Positions 35,051-44,593 of a stretch of 53,614 nt of DNA are shown one piece after another. Every line of letters begins with the position of its first letter. The stretch's first letter is position 1. Below the pieces are notes generated by a model. The model was not told the DNA's origin. It was given only the letters and a program-made list of their open reading frames with translations, and searched no databases. The position numbers and the translations under genes are program-made. Source of the stretch: an uncultured Candidatus Thioglobus sp. (GTDB lineage Bacteria > Pseudomonadota > Gammaproteobacteria > PS1 > Pseudothioglobaceae); contig CAJQTP010000005.1 of the NCBI GenBank assembly GCA_905620445.1, positions 1 to 53,614 of the forward strand, written 5' to 3'.

Positions 35051-36013
35051 ATGTCTCTAGAAAGAATAAAAATCTTTAGCGGAAACGCAAACCCTGATCT
35101 CTCATCCGAAATTATTTCAAATCTGAACATCAAACAAAGCAAGGCTTTTGTTGGTCAGTTCAGTGATGGTGAGGCTCAAGTTGAAATTCTTGATAATGTT
35201 CGTGGATGTGATGTTTTTGTGATTCAGCCAACCTGCGGCCCCTCTACTGCTGAAACCTTAATGGAATTATTAATAATGGTTGATGCACTTAAGCGCTCAT
35301 CTGCCGGGCGAATCACAGCTGTCGTTCCATATCTAGGCTACTCAAGACAAGACCGACGTTCAAGATTAACTCGCGTTCCAATAACTGCAAAACTTGTCGC
35401 TCAAATGATTGAAACATCGGGAGTAGACCGCATACTAACAATGGACTTACACGCAGATCAGATTCAAGGTTTTTTCAATATCCCAATTGATAATATATAT
35501 GCACTGCCCGTACTTGTTCAAGATGTTTTAGATCATAACTATGAAGATGTAATTGTGGTGTCTCCAGATGTTGGTGGAGTTGCAAGAGCAAGAGCTGCAG
35601 CGAAGAGAATTAATGATGCAGACCTTGCAATTATTGATAAGAGACGACCAGAGCCAAACTTAGTTAAAGTCATGAATGTAATTGGTGAGGTAGAGGGGCG
35701 CACTTGTATTATGATTGACGATATGGTTGATACTGCAGGAACTCTTTGCCAAGCGGCTGAAATATTAAAAGAAAAGGGTGCAAAAAAAGTTGTTGCATAC
35801 GCAACTCACGCAGTTCTTTCTGGCGGCGCTATAGAAAATATATCAAACTCTAAACTAGATGAACTTGTCACAACAAATACAATCCCATTGACAGAAAAAG
35901 CAAAAAAATGCAGCAAGATTAGGCAATTATCTATTGCAACAACTCTTGCAGACGTTATTCGACGAATTAGTGACGAACAATCCATCAGTACAATTTTTGC
36001 AGATTCAAACTAA
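35051..36013 (+). CDS. prs: Ribose-phosphate pyrophosphokinase
   Basis: A 320-residue PRPP synthase with [13 protein letters not shown] at the N-terminus, [26 protein letters not shown] and the PRPP loop [14 protein letters not shown]. It makes PRPP for nucleotides, histidine, tryptophan (trpD) and NAD (nadC), the last two encoded nearby. Length is typical. Confidence 0.97.
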   Translation: MSLERIKIFSGNANPDLSSEIISNLNIKQSKAFVGQFSDGEAQVEILDNVRGCDVFVIQPTCGPSTAETLMELLIMVDALKRSSAGRITAVVPYLGYSRQDRRSRLTRVPITAKLVAQMIETSGVDRILTMDLHADQIQGFFNIPIDNIYALPVLVQDVLDHNYEDVIVVSPDVGGVARARAAAKRINDADLAIIDKRRPEPNLVKVMNVIGEVEGRTCIMIDDMVDTAGTLCQAAEILKEKGAKKVVAYATHAVLSGGAIENISNSKLDELVTTNTIPLTEKAKKCSKIRQLSIATTLADVIRRISDEQSISTIFADSN

Positions 36014-36066
36014 TCCTGCGCCTCTATAGCGCTGAATTAATGGTAGAAACAATCTACTCTTTTAGG

Positions 36067-36072
36067 TATAAT
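36067..36072 (+). promoter_or_regulatory. rpoD -10 element
   Basis: TATAAT sits 28 bases before the rpoD ATG, giving a predicted leader of about 22 bases. No good -35 is seen at 17 bp (TAGAAA), so an activator or alternative factor may help. Confidence 0.4.
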
Positions 36073-36100
36073 TTCCTCTCTGTTTTGGAAAAATCAAATT

Positions 36101-37972
36101 ATGAAAACAACTACTGAAGCTCACAAAAAAGCCCTTAATAGTCTTATAACAATTGGAAAAGAACAAGGTTACCTGACTTATTCAGAAATCAATGATCTGT
36201 TGCCAGAAGATTTATTAACGCCTGAACAGGTAGAGCCAATTGTCACAATTTTAGAAGAGCTTGATATCTTAGTTGCTGATGAAGCGCCTGATGCTGATGA
36301 GCTAGTAATGAAATCGGGCGGTAAAGCAGAATCTAGCTCTGCAGAAGTTGCAGTAGCTGCTCTAGCAGCTCTTGATTCAGAATTTGGAAGAACTACTGAC
36401 CCTGTTAGAATGTATATGCGAGAAATGGGCGTGGTTGAACTTTTAGAGCAAAAAGACGAAGTTCGTATTGCAAAAGAAATTGAAGCAGGCGTCTATCAGA
36501 TTTTACAAGCAATTTCTCTTTACCCTGAAATCTCTGACTACTTCTTCAAGGCATACACAAGACTAGAAGAAGGTAAATGCAAGATGACTGATGTTGTTAT
36601 TGGTTACCAAGGTGATGCTGAAGAATTTGAAGAAAAACAAATACTTATAAAGGAAAAGCAAGCGCTTCTGGATGAGAAACAGGCCCAGCTTGATGCAATG
36701 GAGACCGACGAACTTTCAGAAGAGATTGATGAGGATGAAGAAGAAGATTTTGATGAGTTAGAATATACAGGGCCTGATGAAGGGATGGTATATGAGCGCT
36801 TTGATAAAATACAAAAATCTCATAATAGCTACGTTAAATCCTTTGAAAAGAGTGGTTATCTTGATGATAAAACTGTTAAAGCTAGACAAAAATTTTCTAG
36901 CTGTATATCAGAACTAAGACTCGCACCAAAACTTGTTAGCACAATGATGGAGCTTGTCTCAAGTCGAGTGGACAAGGTTAAGAAAGAGGAGAAACTTATA
37001 CGCCAAGCGTGTCTTGATGCTGGTATGAGCTCAGAGCTTTTTTATGCATCATTTCCAGGAAATGAAACTAATTTTGATTGGCTCAAATCTATTGATCTTG
37101 ATAAGGCAACCTTAAAATCATTAGAAATAAGTGGAAAAGAAATTTATTATTCACAAAAGAGCCTTTTAGAGCACGAAGAGGCAATGAAGCTAACAGTTGC
37201 AGAGCTTAAAGAAATAAACAAAAAACTTCGCAAAGGCGACAGGAAAGCTAAGGTAGCTAAAAGTCAAATGATTGAGGCAAATTTAAGACTTGTAATTTCG
37301 ATTGCAAAAAAATATGCAAATCGTGGCCTACAATTCCTAGATCTTATCCAAGAGGGTAATGTAGGCTTAATGAAGGCGGTAGATAAATTTGAATATCGAA
37401 GAGGTTATAAGTTTTCAACCTATGCGACATGGTGGATTCGTCAAGCAATTACTAGGTCAATTGCCGATCAAGCGCGCACTATCCGTATTCCAGTTCACAT
37501 GATTGAAACCATTAACAAACTAAATCGAGTAAGACGCCAGCTTCTTCAAAGGTTTGGCCGAGAAGCTACTCCAGAAGAACTTTCTGTCGAGATGGAATTA
37601 CCAGAATATAAAATCAATAAAATACTTAAAATCGCTAAAGAGCCATTATCAATGGAGAACCCTGTTGGTGATGATGAAGACTCTACAATTGGTGATTTTA
37701 TTGAAGATACAAACCTTTCCTCGCCTGTTGAAGTTACAACTCGTGAAAGCCTTAAAGAAACAACTGGTGATCTTTTAGCTAATTTATCACCTCGAGAGGC
37801 AAAAGTTTTGAAAATGAGATTTGGAATAGACATGAGCACAGACCATACTCTTGAAGAAGTGGGTAGACAGTTTGATGTTACTCGTGAAAGGATTCGACAA
37901 ATTGAAGCAAAGGCACTTAGAAAGCTAAGACACCCTTCTCGTGCTCACAAACTTCAAAGTTTTTTAGAATAG
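36101..37972 (+). CDS. rpoD: RNA polymerase primary sigma factor (sigma-70)
   Basis: A 623-residue RpoD with region 1.1 at residues 1-80, [11 protein letters not shown] (1.2), an acidic non-conserved insertion about residues 205-230, the region 2 core ([25 protein letters not shown] and [14 protein letters not shown]), region 3 and region 4.2 ending [20 protein letters not shown]. It directs housekeeping transcription. The usual rpsU-dnaG-rpoD order is not present here; prs precedes it instead. tRNA-Ile2 follows after 9 bp and probably shares its transcript. Confidence 0.97.
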   Translation: MKTTTEAHKKALNSLITIGKEQGYLTYSEINDLLPEDLLTPEQVEPIVTILEELDILVADEAPDADELVMKSGGKAESSSAEVAVAALAALDSEFGRTTDPVRMYMREMGVVELLEQKDEVRIAKEIEAGVYQILQAISLYPEISDYFFKAYTRLEEGKCKMTDVVIGYQGDAEEFEEKQILIKEKQALLDEKQAQLDAMETDELSEEIDEDEEEDFDELEYTGPDEGMVYERFDKIQKSHNSYVKSFEKSGYLDDKTVKARQKFSSCISELRLAPKLVSTMMELVSSRVDKVKKEEKLIRQACLDAGMSSELFYASFPGNETNFDWLKSIDLDKATLKSLEISGKEIYYSQKSLLEHEEAMKLTVAELKEINKKLRKGDRKAKVAKSQMIEANLRLVISIAKKYANRGLQFLDLIQEGNVGLMKAVDKFEYRRGYKFSTYATWWIRQAITRSIADQARTIRIPVHMIETINKLNRVRRQLLQRFGREATPEELSVEMELPEYKINKILKIAKEPLSMENPVGDDEDSTIGDFIEDTNLSSPVEVTTRESLKETTGDLLANLSPREAKVLKMRFGIDMSTDHTLEEVGRQFDVTRERIRQIEAKALRKLRHPSRAHKLQSFLE

Positions 37973-37981
37973 CTCTTCTAC

Positions 37982-38058
37982 GGGCCTATAGCTCAGTTGG
38001 TTAGAGCACTCGACTCATAATCGATTGGTCCTTGGTTCAAGTCCAAGTAGGCCCACCA
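37982..38058 (+). tRNA. tRNA-Ile2 (CAU, lysidine-modified)
   Basis: A 77-nt tRNA with acceptor arm GGGCCTA/TAGGCCC, encoded CCA at 38056-38058, and anticodon CAT at 38016-38018. I call it Ile2 rather than elongator Met because the acceptor has C4-G69 and C5-G68 pairs, which are TilS recognition features, and because the sequence GACTCATAATCGATTGGTC tracks E. coli ileX. A tRNA-Ile2 behind rpoD is also known from Pseudomonas. Confidence 0.85.
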
Positions 38059-38065
38059 TATATAT

Positions 38066-38093
38066 AAAAACCTAGTTTATCACTAGGTTTTTT
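38066..38093. terminator. Bidirectional intrinsic terminator
   Basis: AAAAACCTAG (38066-38075) and its complement CTAGGTTTTT (38083-38092) flank a 7-nt loop, with T-runs on both strands. It ends the rpoD-tRNA-Ile2 transcript and, on the other strand, the S51 peptidase transcript. Confidence 0.85.
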
Positions 38094-38103
38094 GTTGTGC
38101 AAA

Positions 38104-38814
38104 TTAAAAGTTGTTATCATCAAGATATACAGGCTCAATAACTGATTCGCTAATAACACCATTATCATTTCTAATACTATAAGCCTTTGCATTTGATAAG
38201 GACGATACACAACGATCTAACTTTCCATCTATAAAATGTGCGGCAACCCCATCATCACAAGCAATACCTGGCTTCATAGAGCCATTTAGAATAGCCTTAT
38301 GATACTCAGGCCTCCTTTGAACCTCACTATCAAAATGTGGGCAATTACTTCCTGAAAGAAAGCCCAAACAATCTAAAGGAAGCAACTTGCCAGTCTTTGA
38401 ATCCGTCAAGCCTTGTTCAAACCAGCAAATTGAACCCGCACTAAGTCCAGCCATTATTGTGCCATTACACCAAGCCTCATACAAAAATTTATCAAGCCCC
38501 CACTCTTTCCAAAGGACCAAAAGGTTTCTTGTATTACCGCCACCAACATAAAAAATATCTTTTTCTAAAACAAAGTCTCTTAAGTCTCCTTCTGGTGGGC
38601 TAAATAAAGATAAGTGACTTGTTTCACAATTAAGCTTTTTATATGAAGAATAAAAGCGTTTTTTGTAACTCTCATCATCTCCACTTGCGGTTGGTATAAA
38701 GCAAACTTTAGGATTTTTTTTGTTAGTCAATGACAACAAGTACTTATCCAATTTAAGATTCTCTGGCTTTGAAGTAAATCCACCACCACCCATCGTTAAT
38801 ACGTGTTTTTTCAT
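38104..38814 (-). CDS. Peptidase family S51 (dipeptidase E-like) protein
   Basis: A 236-residue S51-family protein with GGGGFTSKP at the start, a YVGGGNTRNLLVLWK block and the nucleophile elbow GLSAGS (Ser125). Family members are Asp-X dipeptidases (PepE) or cyanophycinase relatives, acting in the cytoplasm here since no signal peptide is seen. It is alone between the rpoD-tRNA terminator and cysQ. Confidence 0.87.
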   Translation of the reverse strand: MKKHVLTMGGGGFTSKPENLKLDKYLLSLTNKKNPKVCFIPTASGDDESYKKRFYSSYKKLNCETSHLSLFSPPEGDLRDFVLEKDIFYVGGGNTRNLLVLWKEWGLDKFLYEAWCNGTIMAGLSAGSICWFEQGLTDSKTGKLLPLDCLGFLSGSNCPHFDSEVQRRPEYHKAILNGSMKPGIACDDGVAAHFIDGKLDRCVSSLSNAKAYSIRNDNGVISESVIEPVYLDDNNF

Positions 38815-38907
38815 ATTCTTATCTTCTTATTATTGTTTAAATAAATTTTACTTAAGATATCTTACGAGTAAAAAATAATTGCAACTGTCAATGATATAAT
38901 TTGCCAT

Positions 38908-39729
38908 ATGCCAGCCAAAATTCTTTCGCAGCTAATCTCTCTTACTATGGAAGTAGGCGAAATTATTATGTCTCATCGCAAAAACGCAGGAAACTTTAGC
39001 ATTAAGTCTGACAATACCCCTGTAACTCAGGCAGATAAAGCATCTAATGAGTTAATTATAAACACTTTAAAAAAACTAACCCCCAACATACCAATACTAT
39101 CTGAAGAGTCATCTAACATTCCCTTTTCTATTCGAAAATCTTGGGATGAATACTGGTTAATTGACCCTTTAGATGGAACTCGGGACTTTATAGATGGGTC
39201 GCCAGACTTTTGTATAAGTATTGCTCTTATTCGTAACCATTACCCAGATTTTGGCTTAATCTATTCGCCATTTCACAAAGTCCACTACTATCGACTGCCA
39301 GATCAATCATCAATGAAGATGGTTGACAAAATGAGTCATAAAATTTCTACAAAAAAACCTAAGAGATCAGAAAAAATCGTCGTAGGAAGATACTCGAATA
39401 AAAATAAGCCCCTTAAAAATCATCTCAATTCTAAAACAGATTTTGAAACTTTTAAACTCGGAAGCGCACTTAAATTTTGTTTGATTGCAGAAGGAGTTTA
39501 TGATTGCTATCCTAAATTTGGCAGATGTTCTGAATGGGACACTGCAGCTGGAGTATATATTCTCGAAGGGGCTGGAGGCACAGTTCTCGATTTGAATAAT
39601 AAGCCTTTAACTTATAATTTAAAAGAAAACACTCTAAGTCCAGCCTTTAGAGCAGTTGGGTATCAAGAGAATCTCAAAGATAAATCAACCGAAGTAATAT
39701 CTTTTGTAACTGAGCCAATTGAAATATAA
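38908..39729 (+). CDS. cysQ: 3'(2'),5'-bisphosphate nucleotidase CysQ
   Basis: A 273-residue member of the inositol monophosphatase fold with DNTPVTQADKASNE, the metal site DPLDGTRDF and SEWDTAAGVYILEGAGG. CysQ removes 3'-phosphoadenosine 5'-phosphate produced in sulfate assimilation and sulfonation, and hydrolyses it to AMP. Its last 67 bases overlap the end of nadC on the opposite strand. Divergent from the S51 peptidase gene. Confidence 0.93.
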   Translation: MPAKILSQLISLTMEVGEIIMSHRKNAGNFSIKSDNTPVTQADKASNELIINTLKKLTPNIPILSEESSNIPFSIRKSWDEYWLIDPLDGTRDFIDGSPDFCISIALIRNHYPDFGLIYSPFHKVHYYRLPDQSSMKMVDKMSHKISTKKPKRSEKIVVGRYSNKNKPLKNHLNSKTDFETFKLGSALKFCLIAEGVYDCYPKFGRCSEWDTAAGVYILEGAGGTVLDLNNKPLTYNLKENTLSPAFRAVGYQENLKDKSTEVISFVTEPIEI

Positions 39730-40496
39730 TCAACTCCAGTTTTTGCATAGCTAACAATATTTTCTTCGTTCACTCCGCCTGAAGCCTCAATTGGATATAT
39801 GCCTTGTGCAATTTTGACAGCCTCCCTGAGATCGATAAGACTAAAGTTATCACAAAGAACTCTCGTTATTCCTTTTATTGACAGCGCAGAACGAAGCTGG
39901 CCCATAGTCTCTACTTCAACAACAATTGGTGTATCTGGATATTGCTTAAGTGCTTTATTGATAGATTTATCAAGTGAGCCAATCGATAAAATATGGTTTT
40001 CTTTAAGCATAATGCAGTCATAAAGACCCATCCTATGATTCACCCCACCGCCACATTTAACAGCATATTTTTGCGCACTTCTTAGGCCTGGTATTGTTTT
40101 TCTTGTATCAAGTAATTGTGCTTTTGTTTCACTTATGAGGCTAACAAGATAGTTTGTTTTGGTTGAAGTGCCACTTAGAATTTGCAAAAAATTAAGTGCC
40201 GTTCTTTCCGCAGTAATGATTGCTCGAGATTTTCCTTTAATGTTGCAAATCACTTCGCCAGGCTTAGCTTCAGAGCCATCCTTCAAATTCCATTTTATTT
40301 GCACACCTGGGTCAAGAGATAAGAAGCATAAGTCAAAATATTCTGTTCCACATATAATCGCGCGGTCTCTACAAATTATTTCAGCATTTATTATGACGTC
40401 ATCAAGAAGGCTTGAAGATAAGTCTCCCGATCCCATATCTTCTGAAAGAGCTAGCTCAACTATTTTATTTAACTCTTTATCCATGCAAAAACTCAA
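39663..40496 (-). CDS. nadC: Nicotinate-nucleotide pyrophosphorylase (carboxylating)
   Basis: A 277-residue NadC with RAIITAERTALNFLQILSG, DTRKTIPGLRSAQKYAV, GGGVNHRMGLYD and MLKENH. It turns quinolinate and PRPP into nicotinate mononucleotide in NAD synthesis. Its start overlaps lpxB by 20 bp, and its 3' end overlaps convergent cysQ by 67 bp. The C-terminal SIGSVTKD is a family block, so the overlapped part is real protein. Confidence 0.96.
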   Translation of the reverse strand: MSFCMDKELNKIVELALSEDMGSGDLSSSLLDDVIINAEIICRDRAIICGTEYFDLCFLSLDPGVQIKWNLKDGSEAKPGEVICNIKGKSRAIITAERTALNFLQILSGTSTKTNYLVSLISETKAQLLDTRKTIPGLRSAQKYAVKCGGGVNHRMGLYDCIMLKENHILSIGSLDKSINKALKQYPDTPIVVEVETMGQLRSALSIKGITRVLCDNFSLIDLREAVKIAQGIYPIEASGGVNEENIVSYAKTGVDYISIGSVTKDITSVDLSLRFS

Positions 40497-41562
40497 TAAT
40501 TGCTTCGGCAGATTTAACGCTAGCTTTTTGGTTTAAAAGACTATGAATTTTTTCTAACTCTTGAACTAGATTCGTATTATCAGATTCAATCAATTTCATA
40601 GCATGATCAGAAATATTTTGACCAGTTACATCATTTTGAATTAACTCAGGAACGATGTCTCGCCCTAATATCTTGTTTGGCAGTGAAATATTTTTAGTAT
40701 TTAGTAGACGCTTAACAATTTGATAGCTCACCTTCGAAAGTTTATAAACAACAACCATTGGCACTGCAAGAAGGGCTACCTCAAGAGTAGCAGTTCCAGA
40801 GGCAACAATAACTAGATCAGAATTTTTAATCTTCTCATGCGCGTCGCCAACACTTAGAATAATATCTAGTCCTTGAAGTTTATCTTCAACCCAATCCTTT
40901 AGATGTTCATTTGCAAGTGACAAACTAAATTGGATCTGAGGGTCTTTTTTATGCATCAAATGAACAGCAGATAATAATTCAGGCAATAGAGTTTTAATTT
41001 CAGCCTCTCTTGATCCTGGCATTAATAAAATTTGTTTATTTGGAGTATGCTTTTTCCTAGGTTTTAATTTTTCAGCCAATGGATGGCCAACGAACACAGC
41101 TTTTTGGTTGTGGGTGAGATAAAAATCTACCTCAAATGGAAAAAGACACAGCATTAAGTCGGTTGACTTTTTAATCTTTTTTATTCGTTTTGCTCGCCAT
41201 GCCCATACTGAAGGACTAACAAAATGAATCGTTTTAACTCCATTTCCCTTAAGCTTTTTCTCAATCTTAAAATTAAAATCAGGGGAGTCGACCCCAATAA
41301 AGACATCAGGCCTGTTGGAGGAGTAGTATCGAATCATAGCTCGCCTAAGACTCAACACTGAAGGCAATTTCCTTAAAACTTCACTAAAGCCCATCACGTT
41401 GACTTGGTCAGTGTGCCATAACCTTTTGCAGCCAGCTTCAGTCATCTTATCGCCCACTAAGCCTTCTATTTCATAATCTGGCTGATATGATTTCAATACA
41501 CTCACTAGAGATGATGCGATGAGATCACCAGAAGTTTCTGCAGCGCTGATGGCAATTTTCAT
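40477..41562 (-). CDS. lpxB: Lipid-A-disaccharide synthase
   Basis: A 361-residue LpxB with SAAETSGDLIASSLV at the start, IGVDSPDFNF, FVSPSVWAWRAKRIKKIKK, LPGSREAEIKTLLPE and ASGTATLEVALLAVPMVV. It couples UDP-diacylglucosamine and lipid X in lipid A synthesis at the inner membrane. The usual lpxA/fabZ neighbours are not here; it is grouped with nadC by overlap. Confidence 0.96.
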   Translation of the reverse strand: MKIAISAAETSGDLIASSLVSVLKSYQPDYEIEGLVGDKMTEAGCKRLWHTDQVNVMGFSEVLRKLPSVLSLRRAMIRYYSSNRPDVFIGVDSPDFNFKIEKKLKGNGVKTIHFVSPSVWAWRAKRIKKIKKSTDLMLCLFPFEVDFYLTHNQKAVFVGHPLAEKLKPRKKHTPNKQILLMPGSREAEIKTLLPELLSAVHLMHKKDPQIQFSLSLANEHLKDWVEDKLQGLDIILSVGDAHEKIKNSDLVIVASGTATLEVALLAVPMVVVYKLSKVSYQIVKRLLNTKNISLPNKILGRDIVPELIQNDVTGQNISDHAMKLIESDNTNLVQELEKIHSLLNQKASVKSAEAIIEFLHG

Positions 41563-41607
41563 TTTATCTCAACATTAACAGGGTTTATATAAAAGCTTTT
41601 TGAATCC

Positions 41608-41907
41608 TTATGATCTTGGTAGAATAATATCTGGGTTATCTTCAAAGGGCCTATAAATAACCATCACTCCCCCAATCACTTGTATTAGTTCAGCCTTCGA
41701 GAGTTCTATAATTTTATTAATAATTTTTAGCTTTTCCTCTCGATCACTAATTCTTAGCTTGATTTTAATCAATTCATGTTTTAGCATTGTTGATTCCATT
41801 TCAGCAAGTACTGACTCACTCAGGCCATGCTGACCAATCATCACAAAAGGTTTTAAATCATGCGCCATAGAGCGCAAATATTTTTTCTGGTTGTTAGTTA
41901 ATTTCAT
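41608..41907 (-). CDS. yhbY: CRM-domain RNA-binding protein YhbY
   Basis: A 99-residue YhbY with LTNNQKKYLRSMAHDLKPFVMIGQHGLSE, HELIKIKLR and QVIGGVMVIYR, the complete CRM fold. It binds pre-50S ribosomes in E. coli. Its start overlaps the lysA stop by 14 bp, so it may be the tail of the lptM-lysA transcript. Confidence 0.94.
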   Translation of the reverse strand: MKLTNNQKKYLRSMAHDLKPFVMIGQHGLSESVLAEMESTMLKHELIKIKLRISDREEKLKIINKIIELSKAELIQVIGGVMVIYRPFEDNPDIILPRS

Positions 41908-43147
41908 CTTTTAATATCATCTCATTTTTAAAAAGCGATTCAATAGTTTCTCTCTTACGCACTAATTGATGTCTTGAGCCATCAACCATGACCTCTGCAA
42001 CTCTTGGCCTAGAGTTGTAGTTAGAACTTAAAACAAATCCATATGCACCGGCGGTCATCATTGCAATATAGTCTCCCTGCTCAAGAGTAAGGCTTCTATT
42101 CTTTGCCAAAAAATCTGCAGTCTCGCATACAGGCCCAACTAGATCCCATGAATCACTTATGCCTTTTGAATTATCTTCAATTGTAACTGCCTGATGATAA
42201 GAGCCGTAAAGAGCGGGTCGAAGTAAATCATTCATTGCACCATCGACAATAGCAAAAGATTTCAATTCATTCTGTTTTAAATACTCAACTTTAGTGACAA
42301 AGATCCCTGCATTAGCTACAATCGAACGACCAGGCTCTACCATAATTTTCAAATCACCGGCTTTTTGAATTACAGACTGTATATAGTCATTAATACTAAT
42401 AGTTGCTTCTTTGTCATAAGTAACGCCTACCCCACCACCAATATCTATATGATTTAAAGAAATTTGTTCCTCTTTGAGCCTTATTATTAGCTCCAAAGCT
42501 TTATCAAGGGCTTCTAAAAAAGGTGAAATATCTGTAATTTGAGATCCAATATGATAGTCTAGGCCAAAGACTTCAAGATGGCTTGAGAGGCTTGCCTTTT
42601 TATACAAAGACAAAGCTAAATCAACTCCAACTCCAAACTTATTTTCGGTTAAGCCTGTCGAGATATATGGATGAGTCTTTGCATCTACATTCGGATTCAC
42701 ACGAATTGATATTGGTGCATTCATTTTTATTGACGCAGCAACAGATTCAATTCGATCTAACTCTGCTTCAGATTCAACATTAAAGCAGTAAATACCATAT
42801 TCAAGAGCTTTATGAATCGAATTCTCTGTTTTAGCGACTCCAGAGAATACACATTTTTTTGGATCGCCGCCTGCAGCAATTACTCTTTCGAGCTCACCAA
42901 TTGATACTATGTCAAACCCAGAGCCTAAGTTCGCAAGAACATTTAACACTGCCAAATTTGAATTGGCCTTTACGGCATAACAAATTAAATGAGGATGCGC
43001 ACCAAAGGAGTCCTCAAACTGTTGCCAGTTAAACTCTATTTGACTTTTAGAGTAAATGTAAAGAGGTGACCCATACGCGCCCATTAAGTCTGAAACAGGA
43101 ACAGACTCGGCGCGCAATACTTTATTTTGAAAATAGAATGAATTCAA
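41894..43147 (-). CDS. lysA: Diaminopimelate decarboxylase
   Basis: A 417-residue LysA with the PLP lysine Lys60 in CYAVKANSNLAVL, HIGSQI, DIGGGVGVTY and GPVCETADFLAK. It makes lysine from meso-diaminopimelate. It starts with TTG at 43147, 12 bp after lptM, so it may be translated partly by coupling to that small gene. The lptM-lysA order matches lppL-lysA in Pseudomonas. Confidence 0.95.
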   Translation of the reverse strand: MNSFYFQNKVLRAESVPVSDLMGAYGSPLYIYSKSQIEFNWQQFEDSFGAHPHLICYAVKANSNLAVLNVLANLGSGFDIVSIGELERVIAAGGDPKKCVFSGVAKTENSIHKALEYGIYCFNVESEAELDRIESVAASIKMNAPISIRVNPNVDAKTHPYISTGLTENKFGVGVDLALSLYKKASLSSHLEVFGLDYHIGSQITDISPFLEALDKALELIIRLKEEQISLNHIDIGGGVGVTYDKEATISINDYIQSVIQKAGDLKIMVEPGRSIVANAGIFVTKVEYLKQNELKSFAIVDGAMNDLLRPALYGSYHQAVTIEDNSKGISDSWDLVGPVCETADFLAKNRSLTLEQGDYIAMMTAGAYGFVLSSNYNSRPRVAEVMVDGSRHQLVRKRETIESLFKNEMILKDEIN

Positions 43148-43159
43148 TTAATTATATGA

Positions 43160-43294
43160 CTAGTCGGCACTAGAAGTTGACTCTCCAGAATCTATCTGGC
43201 TAACTTCAGTAGTAGTTAAATCACCCATTCTGCCACATGCAGACAAAGTGAATACAAACGCTATCAATACAACAAATTTAAATAGATTTTTCAT
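43160..43294 (-). CDS. lptM: LptM/LppL-type small lipoprotein
   Basis: A 44-residue lipoprotein: signal peptide MKNLFKFVVLIAFVFTLSAC with lipobox LSAC and lipidated Cys20, followed by GRMGDL, which matches the CGxxGxL signature of LptM (YifL). GAGG precedes the ATG. In E. coli LptM stabilises the LptDE LPS translocon at the outer membrane. The location upstream of lysA is conserved in gammaproteobacteria. The remainder is polar and rich in Ser/Thr. Confidence 0.85.
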   Translation of the reverse strand: MKNLFKFVVLIAFVFTLSACGRMGDLTTTEVSQIDSGESTSSAD

Positions 43295-43327
43295 GGGGCC
43301 TCAGATGCTTTCTTCAATAGTACTATT

Positions 43328-43987
43328 TTACACAAAGGCTTTAAGCTGTTGTATAAACAAATCCCTAGGCATTTTAAAGGCGCCTAAACTTTCTAAATGT
43401 TTATTCTCAACTTGGCAATCAATTAATTGGTATAGGTTTTGCTGAAGTAAATAAGCAAAAGCAACTTTTGATGCATTACTAACTAAAGAGAACATAGATT
43501 CACCAAAAAAAACGCCCCCCAAAGCAATGCCATACAACCCACCAACAAGCTGACCATTTTCGTACACCTCATATGAGTGAGCATACCCAGCATCATGAAG
43601 CCTACAATAAGCCTCAATCATCTCATCATTTATCCATGTACCAGACTGGCCTGGCCTTGCTATTTTTTGACATTGAATAATGACATTTTTAAAGGAAGTA
43701 TCAATAAAAATATCGAATTTAGAGGATTGAATAACCTTTCTTAAGCTCTTTGAAAGATGAAATTTGCTAGGTGTAATAACCATTCTGGGGTCAGGCGAAT
43801 ACCAAAGTATAGGCTCATCCTTGCCATACCATGGGAAGATTCCTAGTGAATAAGCTTTCAGTAATCTTTCAACGGATAAATTACCACCAATTGCAATCAG
43901 GCCGTTAGGCTCTGTTAGAGCAAGACTTAGTTTTGGAAATTCAGAGTTGTTCTCATCAAGCCAAAAAGAAGGTGGTATTTCAGTCAC
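43328..43987 (-). CDS. aat: Leucyl/phenylalanyl-tRNA-protein transferase
   Basis: A 219-residue Aat with PNGLIAIGGNLSVERLLKAYSLGIFPWY, WYSPDPRMVI, GQSGTWINDEM and GGLYGIALGGVFFGESMFS. It adds Leu or Phe to proteins with N-terminal Lys or Arg for ClpAP degradation. It lies 3 bp after nudE in the same direction. Confidence 0.96.
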   Translation of the reverse strand: MTEIPPSFWLDENNSEFPKLSLALTEPNGLIAIGGNLSVERLLKAYSLGIFPWYGKDEPILWYSPDPRMVITPSKFHLSKSLRKVIQSSKFDIFIDTSFKNVIIQCQKIARPGQSGTWINDEMIEAYCRLHDAGYAHSYEVYENGQLVGGLYGIALGGVFFGESMFSLVSNASKVAFAYLLQQNLYQLIDCQVENKHLESLGAFKMPRDLFIQQLKAFV

Positions 43988-43990
43988 CCT

Positions 43991-44536
43991 TTATCGACCT
44001 CGAATAATCTCTCTTGCCATATACAAAGCAAGTATGCTTCGGGCTTCCGTTAAATCTTCATTATAAGTAAGCGTTTCTAGTTCAGATAGCTTATGAGGGA
44101 CAATCTCTAGAGGTTCTGGCTCATCTCCTTCCGCCGATTCCTCATAAAGATCTTCAGCAAGAACAATATGAGTTTCATTTGATTGATAGCCTGGAGCAAG
44201 AGTAATGGTTTTTAGAAAGGTAAGTTTACGAGCGCCATAACCAATCTCTTCTTTTAACTCCCTTCCAGCAGCCTCAATAGGGGTTTCACCCTTATCAATC
44301 TTGCCTTTTGTCAGACCTAACTCATATCGCTCAGTCCCGCCAGAAAATTCATAAATCATTAGAACGGTATCATCATCAAGCATCGGGACTACCAAAACAG
44401 CCCCATTTCCTCTAGACATTAACCTTTCATAAACTCGAGTTGCACCATTTGAAAACTCAACGTCCATAGACTCAAGATTAAAAATTCGACTCTGGGCAAC
44501 TGTATGAATATTTGTTAGTTTAGGCTTTTTTCGCAT
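43991..44536 (-). CDS. nudE: ADP-compounds hydrolase NudE
   Basis: A 181-residue Nudix hydrolase with the complete Nudix box at residues 78-99 (G-x5-E84-x7-RE-x2-EE-x-G). The sequence before it, RVYERLMSRGNGAVLVVP, and APGYQSNETHIVLAEDLYEESAEGDEPEPLE after it are typical of NudE, which cleaves ADP-ribose, NADH and diadenosine compounds. Cotranscribed with aat. Confidence 0.92.
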   Translation of the reverse strand: MRKKPKLTNIHTVAQSRIFNLESMDVEFSNGATRVYERLMSRGNGAVLVVPMLDDDTVLMIYEFSGGTERYELGLTKGKIDKGETPIEAAGRELKEEIGYGARKLTFLKTITLAPGYQSNETHIVLAEDLYEESAEGDEPEPLEIVPHKLSELETLTYNEDLTEARSILALYMAREIIRGR

Positions 44537-44593
44537 CGTGATATTATGCCATTGGTTGGGCGCTATTTTATTAACAAAGAAAAAATTAAGTAA

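Noticed and set aside
37982-38058. Elongator tRNA-Met(CAU)
   Set aside because: Acceptor C4-G69 and C5-G68 pairs and similarity to ileX, with position behind rpoD, favour tRNA-Ile2.
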